Notes: generated by a model not told the origin, from the sequence alone. Shown: positions 15,507-25,059, counted from the stretch's first letter. The stretch is DNA of 33,321 bases from Thermoanaerobacterales bacterium (GCA_017577565.1 PKRH01000024.1:1-33321); one strand, 5' to 3'. Translations and numbers: made by a program.

Positions 15507-15512
15507 GTGGCG

Positions 15513-16142
15513 ATGGGGGAGCCTCTCGACGCCCGTGAGCGGGCGGCGCTCTGCGACCTCTTCCTCGAGGTCGGGCCCGGGGCGCCGACGCTGTGCGAGG
15601 GCTGGTCGACGCTGGACCTCGCCGCCCACCTGGTGCTGCGCGAGCGCGACCCGCGGACCCCGCTCGTCATCCTGGGCGGCGAGCGGTTCGCGGGCCTCGG
15701 GCGCCGCCTGATGGACGGGGCCCGGTCCCGGGGCTACGAGGCCCTGGTCGAACGGCTGCGGGCGGGCCCGCCGCTCGTGCCGTGGCGGGTGCCGGGCCTG
15801 CGCACGCTGCTCAACGCCAACGAGTGGTTCGTGCACCACGAGGACGTGCGCCGGGCCGTCGGCCGGGGTCCCCGCACCGACCCCGAGCTCGACGACTTCG
15901 CGTGGACGACGGTGCGCCGGCTCGGCCCGCTCATGCTGCGGCGGGCCCGGGTGCGGGCGGCGCTCGTCGCCCCCGGCCGCGGCGACGTCCCGGCCCGGGG
16001 CGGTGGGCCCGCCGTGCGGGTGACCGGCGACCCGCAGGAGCTCGTGCTCGTGCTCTACGGCCGGCGGGGCGCGGCCCGCGTCGAGGTCGACGGCCCGCCG
16101 GAGGCGGTCGAGGCGTTCGAGCGGGGCCGGTTCGGGATCTGA
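15513..16142 (+). CDS. TIGR03085-family, DinB/mycothiol-dependent-isomerase-like protein
   Basis: The 209-residue protein begins MGEPLDARERAALCDLFLEV and shows LAAHLVLRERDP (36-47) and NEWFVHHEDVRRAVG (103-117). These are the landmarks of the actinobacterial TIGR03085 family, distantly related to the four-helix DinB/MDMPI fold with a metal site formed by histidines. No enzyme activity is established for the family as far as I know. The presence of mshC in the same window makes a mycothiol link possible but unproven. It diverges from the cyclophilin across an 18-bp gap with overlapping -10 elements. The C-terminus converges on the peptide-transport operon 19 bases away. Confidence 0.75.
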   Translation: MGEPLDARERAALCDLFLEVGPGAPTLCEGWSTLDLAAHLVLRERDPRTPLVILGGERFAGLGRRLMDGARSRGYEALVERLRAGPPLVPWRVPGLRTLLNANEWFVHHEDVRRAVGRGPRTDPELDDFAWTTVRRLGPLMLRRARVRAALVAPGRGDVPARGGGPAVRVTGDPQELVLVLYGRRGAARVEVDGPPEAVEAFERGRFGI

Positions 16143-16161
16143 CCCGGGGCCCGGGCGGCCC

Positions 16162-17279
<1,118 letters not shown>

Positions 17280-17280
<1 letters not shown>

Positions 17281-18329
17281 CAGCGGGCTCCTGTGGGGGT
17301 CGGGGTGTCGGTGCGGTCGGCGGCGCCGTCGCGGCGGGGCTCGACGCCGACCGGGTACCAGCAGCGGTAGACGTGGCCCGGCTCGCTCTCCCGCAGCGGC
17401 GGGGCCTCGCGGTGGCAGCGCTCCTGCGCGTACGGGCACCGGGGCGCGAACCGGCAGCCGGGCGGCGGGTCGATCAGGCTCGGCGGACGGCCGGGGATGG
17501 CCTTCAGCCGGGTCCGCCGCGGCTCGTCGAGCTTGGGGATCGAGGCGAGCAGCGCCTCGGTGTAGGGCATGCGGACGTTGGCGAACAGCGTCGCCGTCGG
17601 TGCCTTCTCGACGATCTGCCCGGCGTACATGACGGCGATGTCGTCGGCCCGACCCGCCACGACGCCGAGGTCGTGGGTGACGAGCACCATCGCCATGTTG
17701 CGCTCGCGCTGCTGGCGGGCGAGCAGGTTGAGGATCTGCGCCTGCACGGTGACGTCGAGCGCGGTGGTGGGCTCGTCGGCGAACAGCAGCTTCGGGCCGC
17801 AGGCGAGCGCGACGGCGATCATGATGCGCTGGCGCATGCCGCCCGACAGCTCGTGCGGGTACTGCTTCATGCGCCGCTCGGGCTCGGGGATGCCGACCGA
17901 GCGCAGCAGGGCGAGCGCGTTCTCGTTCGCGGTGCGCCGGTCGAGGCCCAGGTGGAACCGCAGGCCCTCGGTGATCTGCCGGCCGATGCGGATGACCGGG
18001 TTGAGGGCCGTCATCGGGTCCTGGAACACCATGGCCATGTCGGCGCCCCAGAGCTTGCGCCGCTCGGCGGGCGGGAGCGAGGAGATCTCGCGGCCGTCGT
18101 AGACGATGCTGCCCTCGCAGGTGACGTTGCGCTTGGGCAGCAGGCCCATGATCGAGCGGCTGAGCACCGACTTGCCGGAGCCCGACTCGCCGACGATGCC
18201 GAGCGTGCGCCCCCGGTCGAGGGTGAGCGACACGCCGTCGACGGCCCGGACCGTGCCGGCCGGCGTGCGGAACCGGGTCCGCAGGTCGGTGACCTCGAGG
18301 AGGGTCTCGGACTCGGTGGGCGCCGTCAC
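17280..18329 (-). CDS. Oligopeptide ABC importer ATPase (DppD/OppD-like)
   Basis: The 349-residue nucleotide-binding protein has Walker A GESGSGKSV (47-55), MVFQDPMTALNPV at the Q loop, signature LSGGMRQR, Walker B LLFADEPTTALD and a switch histidine in LVTHDLGVV. It ends with the oligopeptide-family tail containing CRFAPRCPYAQERC. The GTG at 18329 overlaps the stop of the permease gene before it as GTGA. It forms a heterodimer with the DppF-like ATPase on the cytoplasmic side. The open frame runs much further upstream, but that part is the antisense-shifted permease region and is not homologous. Confidence 0.92.
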
Positions 18330-19300
18330 AGGCCTCCCTCCCTGACGTCGAAGCGGGCCCTGACCACGTCGCCCAGGTAGTTGAGCGCCATCACGGTCAG
18401 GAAGGTGGCGATCGAGGGCACGGCCACGATGTGCGGAGCCCGGGCCAGGTCGGAGCGGCCGTCCGCGATCATGTTCCCCCACGAGGGGACGTCGCGGACC
18501 CCGACGCCGAGCAGGGCCAGGCTGCCCTCGGCGACGATGGCGACGGCGATGCCCAGCAGCGCGATCGACGCCATCGCCGGCAGCACGTTGGGCAGCACCT
18601 CGCGGACCATGATCCGCAGGTGGCTGGCGCCGAGCACCTCGGCCGCCCTGACGAACTCCCGCTCGGACCAGGACAGGGTGCTGGCCCGGGCGATGCGGCC
18701 GATGAGCGGCACGGTGACGATGGCCAGCGCCAGGATGATGACGTTCGTCTTCCGCGTGTCGGACACGTCCTGCTCGGCGCTGGCGAACACGGCCACCAGC
18801 GACAGCGCCAGCACGAGCGCCGGGATCGACAGCAGGACGTTGAACAGCATCGAGACGACGGTGTCGACCCTGCCCCGGAAGTAGCCGGCGACGAGGCCGA
18901 GCACGCCCCCGACGACGGAGCCGAGCCCGACGGCGCCGACGCTGATCCACAGCGACGTGCGGGCGCCGAAGATCACCCGGGAGAGCATGTCCCGGCCGTT
19001 GCCGTCGCCGCCGAGGAGGTGGCCGGGCTGCACGGGCCCGACCCGGACGATCTCCAGGTAGCTGCGGTCGGGGTCGGGCAGCGGCAGCCACGAGGCGAGG
19101 AGGGCCGCCAGCGTGATGCCGACGAGCCACACGATCGAGACCCACCCGAGCACCCCGAGCTTGCGGGTCGGGGCGGCCTCGACCTCCTCGACCAGCGCGT
19201 CCACCGTCGTGGGCTCGGTCGGGGCCTCGGTCTCGGCCGGCGTGCCGGCGGCCGGCTCGGCGTCCGTGGCCACGGGGTCGTCAGTTGCGGGCTCGGGCAT
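18326..19300 (-). CDS. Oligopeptide ABC importer permease (DppC/OppC-like)
   Basis: This 324-residue permease has an acidic Pro/Thr-rich cytoplasmic N-terminus of about 45 residues, longer than usual, then a first helix (about 50-70). A periplasmic-type loop with HLLGGDGNGRDMLSRVIFGARTS follows, a landmark of DppC proteins, and then five more helices. The ATPase-contact EAA loop is REFVRAAEVLGASHLRIMVREVLPNVLP. Its start overlaps the end of the DppB-like gene by 20 bases and its stop overlaps the next gene by 4, so the operon is fully coupled. Confidence 0.92.
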   Translation of the reverse strand: MPEPATDDPVATDAEPAAGTPAETEAPTEPTTVDALVEEVEAAPTRKLGVLGWVSIVWLVGITLAALLASWLPLPDPDRSYLEIVRVGPVQPGHLLGGDGNGRDMLSRVIFGARTSLWISVGAVGLGSVVGGVLGLVAGYFRGRVDTVVSMLFNVLLSIPALVLALSLVAVFASAEQDVSDTRKTNVIILALAIVTVPLIGRIARASTLSWSEREFVRAAEVLGASHLRIMVREVLPNVLPAMASIALLGIAVAIVAEGSLALLGVGVRDVPSWGNMIADGRSDLARAPHIVAVPSIATFLTVMALNYLGDVVRARFDVREGGL

Positions 19301-20273
19301 GGCGGATCCGGGGGTCGACGACGGCGTACAGGATGTCGACGGCGAAGTTGACGACGACGTAGAGGATGGCGAGCACGGCGACGAAGCTCTGGAGGGCCAC
19401 GTACTGGCGCTCGAAGATCGCCTGGCTGATGGCCGTGCCCATGCCGGGGATGCTGAAGATCACCTCGACGACGACGGCGCCGCCGATGAGCGTCCCGACG
19501 TTCATGCCGGCGACGGTGAGCAGCGTCAGGCTCGACGGCCGCAGGGCGTGGCGCCACAGCACCCGCTGGTCGGAGATGCCCTTCGACCGGGCCATCTGGA
19601 TGAAGTCCTCCTGCAGCGTCGCCACCATGTCGCTGCGGAGCAGCCGCATGTAGACGGCGATCTGCCCGGCGGCCAGCGTGAGGGACGGCAGCACCATGCG
19701 CCGCACGTGCTCGACGGGGTCCTCGCCGAAGGGCACGTAGCCCGAGGGCGGCACCCAGTTGAGCCAGACGCCGATGTAGTAGGCGAGGGCGAGGCCGAGC
19801 ACGAAGGTCGGCACCGCCATGAGGGCGAACGCCCCGGTGTTGGTCACCTTGTCGAAGAGGCTGCCCGCCCGGTAGGCGGTGAGGACGCCCAGCGGGATGG
19901 CGACGACCAGGGCCAGCACCTGGGAGTACACCATGAGCTGCAGGGACACCGGCAGCGCCTCGGCGAGGCGGTTGCTGACGGGGTCGCGCCCCGACACCCG
20001 GAAGTAGTCGCCGAAGTGCTCGCCGCGCTCGTCGCCGAAGACGAAGTCCCTCAGCCAGCTGGCGTAGCGGACGTGCAGCGGCTCGTCGAGGTTGAGGTCC
20101 TCGCGCACCTGCGCCTTGAGCGCGTCGGCCTCCTCGGACTCGGCCAGCGGTACGAGCGTGTCCACCGGGTCGCCGGGCACCATGCTGATGAGCAGCGCGG
20201 TGAACAGCGTGACCAGGAAGAGGACGACAGCGAGCGACAGGAACCGCTTGCCCAGCTCACGTGCGAGGGTCAC
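19281..20273 (-). CDS. Oligopeptide ABC importer permease (DppB/OppB-like)
   Basis: The 330-residue permease has an N-terminal helix (about 11-29) followed by MVPGDPVDTLVP, the family's first-loop landmark. After about 90 extracytoplasmic residues come five helices. The EAA loop is QEDFIQMARSKGISDQRVLWRHALRPS. Its C-terminus, VVDPRIRHARARN, is typical for DppB. It begins with GTG at 20273, three bases after the stop of the binding-protein gene, so translation is likely coupled. With the DppC-like partner it forms the membrane channel. Confidence 0.92.
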   Translation of the reverse strand: MTLARELGKRFLSLAVVLFLVTLFTALLISMVPGDPVDTLVPLAESEEADALKAQVREDLNLDEPLHVRYASWLRDFVFGDERGEHFGDYFRVSGRDPVSNRLAEALPVSLQLMVYSQVLALVVAIPLGVLTAYRAGSLFDKVTNTGAFALMAVPTFVLGLALAYYIGVWLNWVPPSGYVPFGEDPVEHVRRMVLPSLTLAAGQIAVYMRLLRSDMVATLQEDFIQMARSKGISDQRVLWRHALRPSSLTLLTVAGMNVGTLIGGAVVVEVIFSIPGMGTAISQAIFERQYVALQSFVAVLAILYVVVNFAVDILYAVVDPRIRHARARN

Positions 20274-20276
20274 GGC

Positions 20277-22019
20277 TCACTGCTCCTTCCACATGTAGGC
20301 CATGTCGTGACCGAGGGCGAGGCCCGTGAAGTCGGGGCTGCCGTCCGGTGGGCGGGCGCCGACGACGCCGTGGAAGTCGGGGTCCATCGGCACCGCCCAG
20401 CGGGTCCAGGTCGACCACAGGTAGTAGCCACGCTCGGCGAGCACCCGGTTCAGCTCCTGGTAGATCTCCCGCCGCCGCTCGGGGTCGGCGGTCACGCGGC
20501 CCTCGTCGAGGAGTCGGTTCACGTCGGGGTCGTCGTAGCCCGAGAAGTTGACCGGGTTCCCCTCGCCGTACCACCAGACGTAGTTGTTGTCGGGGTCGAG
20601 GCTCGGGAAGTTCCGGAACGCCATCAGCTCGAAGTTCTTGCCGATCGCCTCGCTGATCAGCGAGGACTGGTCGAGCGTGGCGATGGAGACGTCCATGCCG
20701 GCGTCCTCGAACATCTGGGCGGCCAGCTCGACCGACCGGAGCGTGTCCGGCTCGGGCGTGGCGGTGATCGTGAACCTCAGGGGCTCGCCGGTCTCCTCCT
20801 CGTACTGCCGGACCAGCTCGCGGGCCTTCTCCATGTCGCCCCGCGGCATGCCGGTGTCCTCGAGGTAACCGATCGAGCCGGGGGCGAAGGGCCCGTTGGC
20901 GATCTCGGCGATGCCCTTGCTCTGGATCTCGTTGGCCAGCTCGATCTGCAGGGCGTGGGCGATGGCCGAGCGGGCGGTCTGGTTGTCGAACGGCGGCTTC
21001 GTCGCGTTGGTCATGAGGAACGAGACCTCGGCGAAGTCCGCCGACTCGGCGAGGTTGACCTGCTCGGCCTCGTCGAGCGCCCGCATCTCGTCGATGGTCA
21101 GCGGCGTCGAGGTGTGGAAGGCGTCGAGCTCGCCCGACTTCAGGCCGTTGATGCGCTGCTGCTGCTCGATGACGGGCCGGAACTCGATCTCGTCCAGGTA
21201 GGGGAGCTGGCGGCCCTCGGCGTCGGTGCGCCAGTAGTCCTCGTTGCGGACCACCGTGAGGTGGTCGTTGACCTTCCACTCCTCGAGCTTGAACGGCCCG
21301 GTGCCGATGAGGTTGCTCGCGCAGGTCTCCGGGTCGTCGAGCTGGGCCTGGGCGACGATGCCGAGGCGCCCGCTGGACCAGAGGAACGAGGGGAGCGACG
21401 GCCAGGGCCGCTTGGTGGTGATCTGCAGCGTCAGCTCGTCGACGACGCTGACCGTGTCGATGTCGGCGAGGACGAACTGGAACAGCAGCGAGGTCCGGCC
21501 CGGGTACTGCCCGCGGTAGGCGTCGAGGTTGTTCTTCACCACCTCGGCGGTGAGCGGGCTGCCGTCGTGGAACCGGATGCCGGGACGCAGCCGGATGGTC
21601 CAGACCGTGTAGTCCGGGTCCGGGGTCACCGACTCGGCGAGGAACGGCACGAACTCGCCGTCGCCGTTGGGCACGGTGAGCGTGTCGTAGATGGTCCGGG
21701 CGACCTGGATGCCGGAGATGGCGAGCTGGCCCTCGGGGAGGCACCAGCCGTTGGTCGTCTCGGCCTCGAGCCCGTAGACCATCTTCCCGCCGTACTGCGG
21801 CGGGCCGGCGTCGGCGTCGTCGTCGTCGCCCCCGGACACCTGGGTGGCGCCCGTCTCGACGCTGGCGCACGCGGAGGCGACGAGGGCGAGGGCGCTCAGC
21901 GCCAGCAGCCAGCGCTGCCGGCGCCGCCGCCGTCCGCCACCTGTGCGACAGATGCCCGTACGTTGCACGCGTCTCGACCCCGTCCTCGTCGTGGGATCCC
22001 CAGGGGTGACCGTCGTCAC
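20277..22019 (-). CDS. Peptide-binding lipoprotein (SBP family 5, DppA/OppA-like)
   Basis: This is the extracellular solute receptor of the operon, about 580 residues. An Arg-rich n-region (GGRRRRRQRW) precedes a hydrophobic stretch ending VASAC, a lipobox whose cysteine would be lipidated. An acidic linker (GGDDDDADAGPP) leads to the SBP_bac_5 domain with YTVWTIRLRPGIRFHDGSPLTAEVVK and NLIGTGPFKLEEWKVNDHLTVVRNEDYW-type segments. The ligand is presumably peptides, but family members also bind other solutes. The GTG at 22019 is favoured since it follows GGAGGG closely and fits the promoter upstream; GTG at 21968 is the alternative and gives a shorter n-region. It is the first gene of the operon. 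Confidence 0.85.
   Translation of the reverse strand: MTTVTPGDPTTRTGSRRVQRTGICRTGGGRRRRRQRWLLALSALALVASACASVETGATQVSGGDDDDADAGPPQYGGKMVYGLEAETTNGWCLPEGQLAISGIQVARTIYDTLTVPNGDGEFVPFLAESVTPDPDYTVWTIRLRPGIRFHDGSPLTAEVVKNNLDAYRGQYPGRTSLLFQFVLADIDTVSVVDELTLQITTKRPWPSLPSFLWSSGRLGIVAQAQLDDPETCASNLIGTGPFKLEEWKVNDHLTVVRNEDYWRTDAEGRQLPYLDEIEFRPVIEQQQRINGLKSGELDAFHTSTPLTIDEMRALDEAEQVNLAESADFAEVSFLMTNATKPPFDNQTARSAIAHALQIELANEIQSKGIAEIANGPFAPGSIGYLEDTGMPRGDMEKARELVRQYEEETGEPLRFTITATPEPDTLRSVELAAQMFEDAGMDVSIATLDQSSLISEAIGKNFELMAFRNFPSLDPDNNYVWWYGEGNPVNFSGYDDPDVNRLLDEGRVTADPERRREIYQELNRVLAERGYYLWSTWTRWAVPMDPDFHGVVGARPPDGSPDFTGLALGHDMAYMWKEQ
22006..22019. promoter_or_regulatory. Inverted repeat GTGAC-N4-GTCAC at the operon start
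   Basis: GTGAC (22006-22010) and GTCAC (22015-22019) flank CGTC, overlapping the first codons of the lipoprotein gene and lying about 12 bases after the predicted transcription start. The same arms and spacing form the core of the palindrome at 6893-6916. It may be an operator, but a 10-bp match can arise by chance. Confidence 0.3.
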
Positions 22020-22037
22020 GTCCCTCCAGCGGCGGTG

Positions 22038-22067
22038 ACCGTACGGGTGGCGTTGGACAGATGTCAA
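22038..22067 (-). promoter_or_regulatory. Promoter TTGACA-N18-TACGGT of the peptide-transport operon
   Basis: On the minus strand a perfect -35 TTGACA (22067-22062) and -10 TACGGT (22043-22038) are 18 bases apart, predicting a start near 22031 and a very short leader. This is the only consensus -35 I found in the window, suggesting a strong housekeeping-sigma promoter. Confidence 0.6.
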
Positions 22068-22135
22068 CACGAGCCGCGGCGTTTGTTACCCAACCGTCAC
22101 TACGGGTCCCGGGCGACGTCGGCGGCCACGATCCC

Positions 22136-22164
22136 TTGCCGCCGGGCGTCCGGAGGCGCAGGCT
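22136..22164 (+). promoter_or_regulatory. Possible promoter TTGCCG-N17-CAGGCT
   Basis: TTGCCG (22136-22141) and CAGGCT (22159-22164) are spaced 17 bases apart upstream of the 54-aa gene. The start would be near 22171, leaving a leader that contains GGAGGT. The -10 is a relaxed match. Confidence 0.3.
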
Positions 22165-22193
22165 GGTCGTGAGGCGCGCACGGAGGTCCGACG

Positions 22194-22358
22194 ATGGCGA
22201 GTACCCGCGCACCCGAGCGGTCCGGCGAGATCGGTCCCGTCCGGCGGGAGATCATCTTCGAGCCGCTGCCCGACCGGCCCGCGCCGCAGGAGCCCCGGCC
22301 CGCGGAGCCGGCTCCGGCGACCGAGCCCCAGCGAGGTGAGCCGGCGCCCGCGCGATGA
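22194..22358 (+). CDS. Small Pro/Glu-rich protein of unknown function (54 aa)
   Basis: The frame starts at an ATG preceded by GGAGGT with a 6-base spacing, the best ribosome-binding site in the window, and ends in ATGA, where the next gene begins. The product begins MASTRAPERSGEIGPVRREI, continues IFEPLPDRP, and ends as a Pro/Ala/Glu-rich tail, probably disordered. No cysteine, signal or membrane segment is present. The short RREIIFEPLP stretch may be a binding motif. Function is unknown. Strong initiation signals and overlap with the next gene argue that it is real and acts with its neighbour. Confidence 0.65.
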   Translation: MASTRAPERSGEIGPVRREIIFEPLPDRPAPQEPRPAEPAPATEPQRGEPAPAR

Positions 22359-23071
22359 GCCAGATCTCCGACGCGTGCGGCGGCGGTGACGGCGCCCGGG
22401 CGTTGGTGCCCGGCACGCTGCGGGGGTACCGCACCTGGCGCCTGCTGCGCCGGGCGCCGGAGGACGGCGCGCTGCCCCTCACCTCGGTGACGCGCGGGGT
22501 CCGCTGGGCGCCGACGCTGACGGCCGAGTGCGCGCCGCTCGAGCCGGGGGTCGACGGGCTGCCCGAGGGCGCCGGCGCGCACCGGGCGCCGACGGCCGGC
22601 TGCCGGTGCGGCATCTACGGCTGGTACGACCCCCACGACGCCGACATCCTGCGGGCCCGGGTCTTCGGCGTCGTCCAGGCGTCCGGGCTCGTCGTCATGG
22701 GGGAGCGGGGCTTCCGGGCCGAGCGGGCGACGATCGCCGCGGTCGTCACCCGCAACCGGCGCCTGGCCCGGGCCTGCGAGCGGGCCGGGGTGGCGGTCTA
22801 CCGGCGCAAGCGGGACCTGCTCGCCGACTTCCCGCCCGAGGACCTGACCGCGCTCCTCGGGCCGCGGCCGGCCCCCGCCGACGGCCACCACCCGGTGACG
22901 CCGCCCCAGCGGTTGTCGGCCTTCGACGGCGTCGTGCTGGCGGCGATGCTCGCCCGCCTCGCCGTCATCGTCCTGGCGGTCGTGACCCTGCCCCCGCTGC
23001 CGGCGGTCATGGCCGCGGCGGCCGCCCACGCCGGCGTGCTGGCCTTCCTGGCCGCCCGGGCCGCCCGCTGA
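22355..23071 (+). CDS. Actinobacterial CxCGIY-motif protein with C-terminal membrane segment
   Basis: The 238-residue protein of unknown function has GYRTWRLLR (about 24-32) near the N-terminus. Its central part, HRAPTAGCRCGIYGWYDP, followed by VFGVVQASGLVVMGERGFRAERATI, resembles hypothetical proteins widespread in actinobacteria. The C-terminal 45 residues are hydrophobic (VVLAAMLARLAVIVLAVVTL and a second stretch) and could form one or two membrane helices. The CxC pair could bind metal or be redox-active. Its ATG overlaps the stop of the 54-aa gene as ATGA, so the two are probably translated together. No enzyme motif is recognised. Confidence 0.72.
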   Translation: MSQISDACGGGDGARALVPGTLRGYRTWRLLRRAPEDGALPLTSVTRGVRWAPTLTAECAPLEPGVDGLPEGAGAHRAPTAGCRCGIYGWYDPHDADILRARVFGVVQASGLVVMGERGFRAERATIAAVVTRNRRLARACERAGVAVYRRKRDLLADFPPEDLTALLGPRPAPADGHHPVTPPQRLSAFDGVVLAAMLARLAVIVLAVVTLPPLPAVMAAAAAHAGVLAFLAARAAR

Positions 23072-23092
23072 CCCGGCCCCCTCCCGCGGCTC

Positions 23093-23109
23093 CGGGCCCG
23101 CCGGGCCCG
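23093..23109 (+). terminator. GC hairpin between convergent genes
   Basis: CGGGCCC and GGGCCCG flank GCC, a 7-bp stem between the stop at 23071 and the convergent stop at 23117. No T tract is present. Confidence 0.35.
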
Positions 23110-23116
23110 CCGGCCG

Positions 23117-23779
23117 TCAGCGGCGCCGCGCCAGGGTCAGGCCGTCGAAGGCGGGCAGGACGACGCAGTCGACCCGCTCGTCCGCCGCCACGGCGTCGTT
23201 GAAGGCCCGCAGGGCCCGGGTCGCCTCGTCCTCGGTGTCGGCGTCGAGGATCCGGCCCGACCACAGGACGTTGTCGGCCAGCAGCACCCCACCCGGCCGC
23301 ACCCGGGGGACCAGCTCCTCCCAGTAGTCGAGGTAGCCGCCCTTGTCGGCGTCGATGAAGGCGAGGTCGAAGGCCGGCTCGGCCGGCAGCGCCCGCAGCG
23401 TCTCCAGCGCGGGTCCCAGCCGCAGCTCGATGCGGTCGGCGAGGCCGGCCCGCGCCCAGGCCTCCCGGGCGATCGCCGTCCACTCCTCGCTGCGGTCGCA
23501 GCAGATCAGCCGGCCGCCGGGCGCCAGGCCCCGGGCGATGCACAGCGCGGAGTAGCCGGTGAACGTGCCCACCTCGATCGCCCGGGTGGCGCCGACCAGG
23601 CGGGCGAGGAAGGTGAGGAGCTGGCCCTGGTCGGGGCCGATCTGCATCCCGGCCACGTCGCCGAGGGCCCGCGTGCGGGCCCGGAGCTCGGCCGCCACCT
23701 CGTCGTCCGGCCAGCTGCCCCGGGCGACCGCGTAGTCGATCAGCTCGGCCGTGACCGGGAGGATCCGGGCGTCGGTCAT
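23117..23779 (-). CDS. SAM-dependent O-methyltransferase (CCoAOMT-like)
   Basis: This 220-residue class I methyltransferase shows AIEVGTFTGYSALCIA for S-adenosylmethionine binding, an acidic ribose-binding position in GGRLICCDRSEEW, and FDLAFIDADKGGYLDYWEELVPRV-type sequence with the metal-coordinating aspartates of the caffeoyl-CoA/catechol O-methyltransferase group. LLADNVLWSGRI is another family landmark. A cation-dependent methyl transfer to a catechol-like hydroxyl is expected; the substrate is unknown. It starts with ATG at 23779, 6 bases after TAGCGT, and lies downstream of the acyl-CoA dehydrogenase gene on the same strand but with its own promoter. Confidence 0.88.
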   Translation of the reverse strand: MTDARILPVTAELIDYAVARGSWPDDEVAAELRARTRALGDVAGMQIGPDQGQLLTFLARLVGATRAIEVGTFTGYSALCIARGLAPGGRLICCDRSEEWTAIAREAWARAGLADRIELRLGPALETLRALPAEPAFDLAFIDADKGGYLDYWEELVPRVRPGGVLLADNVLWSGRILDADTEDEATRALRAFNDAVAADERVDCVVLPAFDGLTLARRR

Positions 23780-23785
23780 GACCCG

Positions 23786-23791
23786 ACGCTA
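23786..23791 (-). promoter_or_regulatory. -10 hexamer TAGCGT, leaderless type
   Basis: TAGCGT on the minus strand is followed by CGGGTC and then the ATG at 23779, lying in the 39-base gap after the acyl-CoA dehydrogenase gene. Confidence 0.55.
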
Positions 23792-23818
23792 CTGCCACCG
23801 CCCGGGCGGGCGGCCGGG

Positions 23819-24967
23819 TCACAGCTCGAGCGACCGGGCGATGATCTCCTTCATGATCTCGGTCGTGCCCCCGTAGATGCGGGTGACCCGGGCATCCGCG
23901 TAGGCGCGGGCCACCGGGTACTCCGCCATGTAGCCGTAGCCGCCGTGCAGCTGCACGCAGACGTCGACCACCCGGCCCTGCAGCTCGGTGCACCACCACT
24001 TGGCCATCGAGGCCTCGGCGGTCGTCAGCTCGCCGGCGTTGAGGGCGAGGACGCAGCGGTCGATGAAGGTCTGGCCGATCTCGATCTCGGTGGCCACCTC
24101 GGCGAGCCGGAAGCGGGTGTTCTGGAAGCTGCCGATGGTCTGGCCGAACGCCGTGCGCTCCCGGACGTAGGCCAGGGTCTCCTCGAAGGCGGCCCGGGCG
24201 GCGGCCACGCCGGTGGCGGCGATGGAGAGCCGCTCCTGGGGCAGGTTCTCCACGAGGTAGCGGAAGCCCTCGCCCTCCTCGCCCAGGCGGTTGGCGACGG
24301 GCACCCGGACGTCGGTGAAGAACAGCTCGGCCGTGTCCTGGGCGTGGAGGCCGATCTTCTCCAGGTTGCGGCCCCGCTCGAACCCCGGCATGCCCCGCTC
24401 GAGGACGAGCAGGGAGATGCCGCGGTGGCGCTGCGACGGGTCGGTCTTCACCGCGGTGATGACGAGGTCGGCGTTGATGCCGTTGGTGATGAAGGTCTTC
24501 GACCCGTTGACGACGTAGTGGTCGCCGTCGCGCACCGCCGTCGTCGCCATCGAGGCCAGGTCCGACCCGATGCCGGGCTCGGTCATGGCGATGGCGGTGA
24601 TCAGCTCGCCCGACGCGATGCCCGGCAGCCAGCGGGCCTTCTGCTCCTCGGTGCACAGCGACAGGAAGTAGGGCAGGCAGATGTCGTTGTGCAGCGTCCA
24701 GCCCAGGCCGGCGGCGTTCACCTTGGCCCGCTGGATCTCCTCGGCGATGACGAGGTTGTAGCGGAAGTCGTCGACCCCGCCGCCGCCGTACTCGGTGGGG
24801 ACGGCCATGCCGAGGAACCCGTGGGCGCCGGCGCCGGTGAACAGCGACCGGTCGACGATGCCCTGCCGCTCCCAGCGGTCGTTGTGGGGGACGACCTCGT
24901 TCTCGATGAACCGTCGGACGCTCTCGCGGAACAGCTCGTGCTCGTCGGTGAACAGCGTGCGGCGCAC
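23819..24967 (-). CDS. Acyl-CoA dehydrogenase (LCAD/IVD-type catalytic layout)
   Basis: The 382-residue flavoenzyme is of usual length. The first signature is AMTEPGIGSDLASM and the flavin/substrate region KTFITNG. FGQTIGSFQNTRFRLAE and the C-terminal IYGGTTEIMKEIIARSL complete the fold. The position of the MCAD-type catalytic glutamate (IYEGT) is glycine here. The base is more likely the glutamate of ENLPQERLSIA, as in long-chain and isovaleryl-CoA dehydrogenases. It oxidises an acyl-CoA to the 2-enoyl-CoA. GTG at 24967 follows TACCGT by 6 bases. It diverges from a TetR regulator that probably controls it. Confidence 0.92.
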   Translation of the reverse strand: MRRTLFTDEHELFRESVRRFIENEVVPHNDRWERQGIVDRSLFTGAGAHGFLGMAVPTEYGGGGVDDFRYNLVIAEEIQRAKVNAAGLGWTLHNDICLPYFLSLCTEEQKARWLPGIASGELITAIAMTEPGIGSDLASMATTAVRDGDHYVVNGSKTFITNGINADLVITAVKTDPSQRHRGISLLVLERGMPGFERGRNLEKIGLHAQDTAELFFTDVRVPVANRLGEEGEGFRYLVENLPQERLSIAATGVAAARAAFEETLAYVRERTAFGQTIGSFQNTRFRLAEVATEIEIGQTFIDRCVLALNAGELTTAEASMAKWWCTELQGRVVDVCVQLHGGYGYMAEYPVARAYADARVTRIYGGTTEIMKEIIARSLEL

Positions 24968-24973
24968 CGGGCG

Positions 24974-24979
24974 ACGGTA
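24974..24979 (-). promoter_or_regulatory. -10 hexamer TACCGT, leaderless type
   Basis: TACCGT on the minus strand lies 6 bases before the GTG at 24967, which sets the start and excludes the longer open frame running toward 25132. Confidence 0.55.
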
Positions 24980-25018
24980 CCGCGCGCCGGCAGACGTCCG
25001 ATCGGCGCACGACGGCGG

Positions 25019-25024
25019 TAGGGT
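25019..25024 (+). promoter_or_regulatory. -10 hexamer TAGGGT of the TetR gene
   Basis: TAGGGT predicts a start near 25031, leaving a leader of about 29 bases before the ATG at 25060. The two divergent promoters are about 40 bp apart, close enough for one bound regulator to affect both. CCGATCGG lies between them but is only 8 bp. Confidence 0.45.
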
Positions 25025-25059
25025 TGCCGACGAAGGTGACGGAAAATCGGGGCGCGGAC

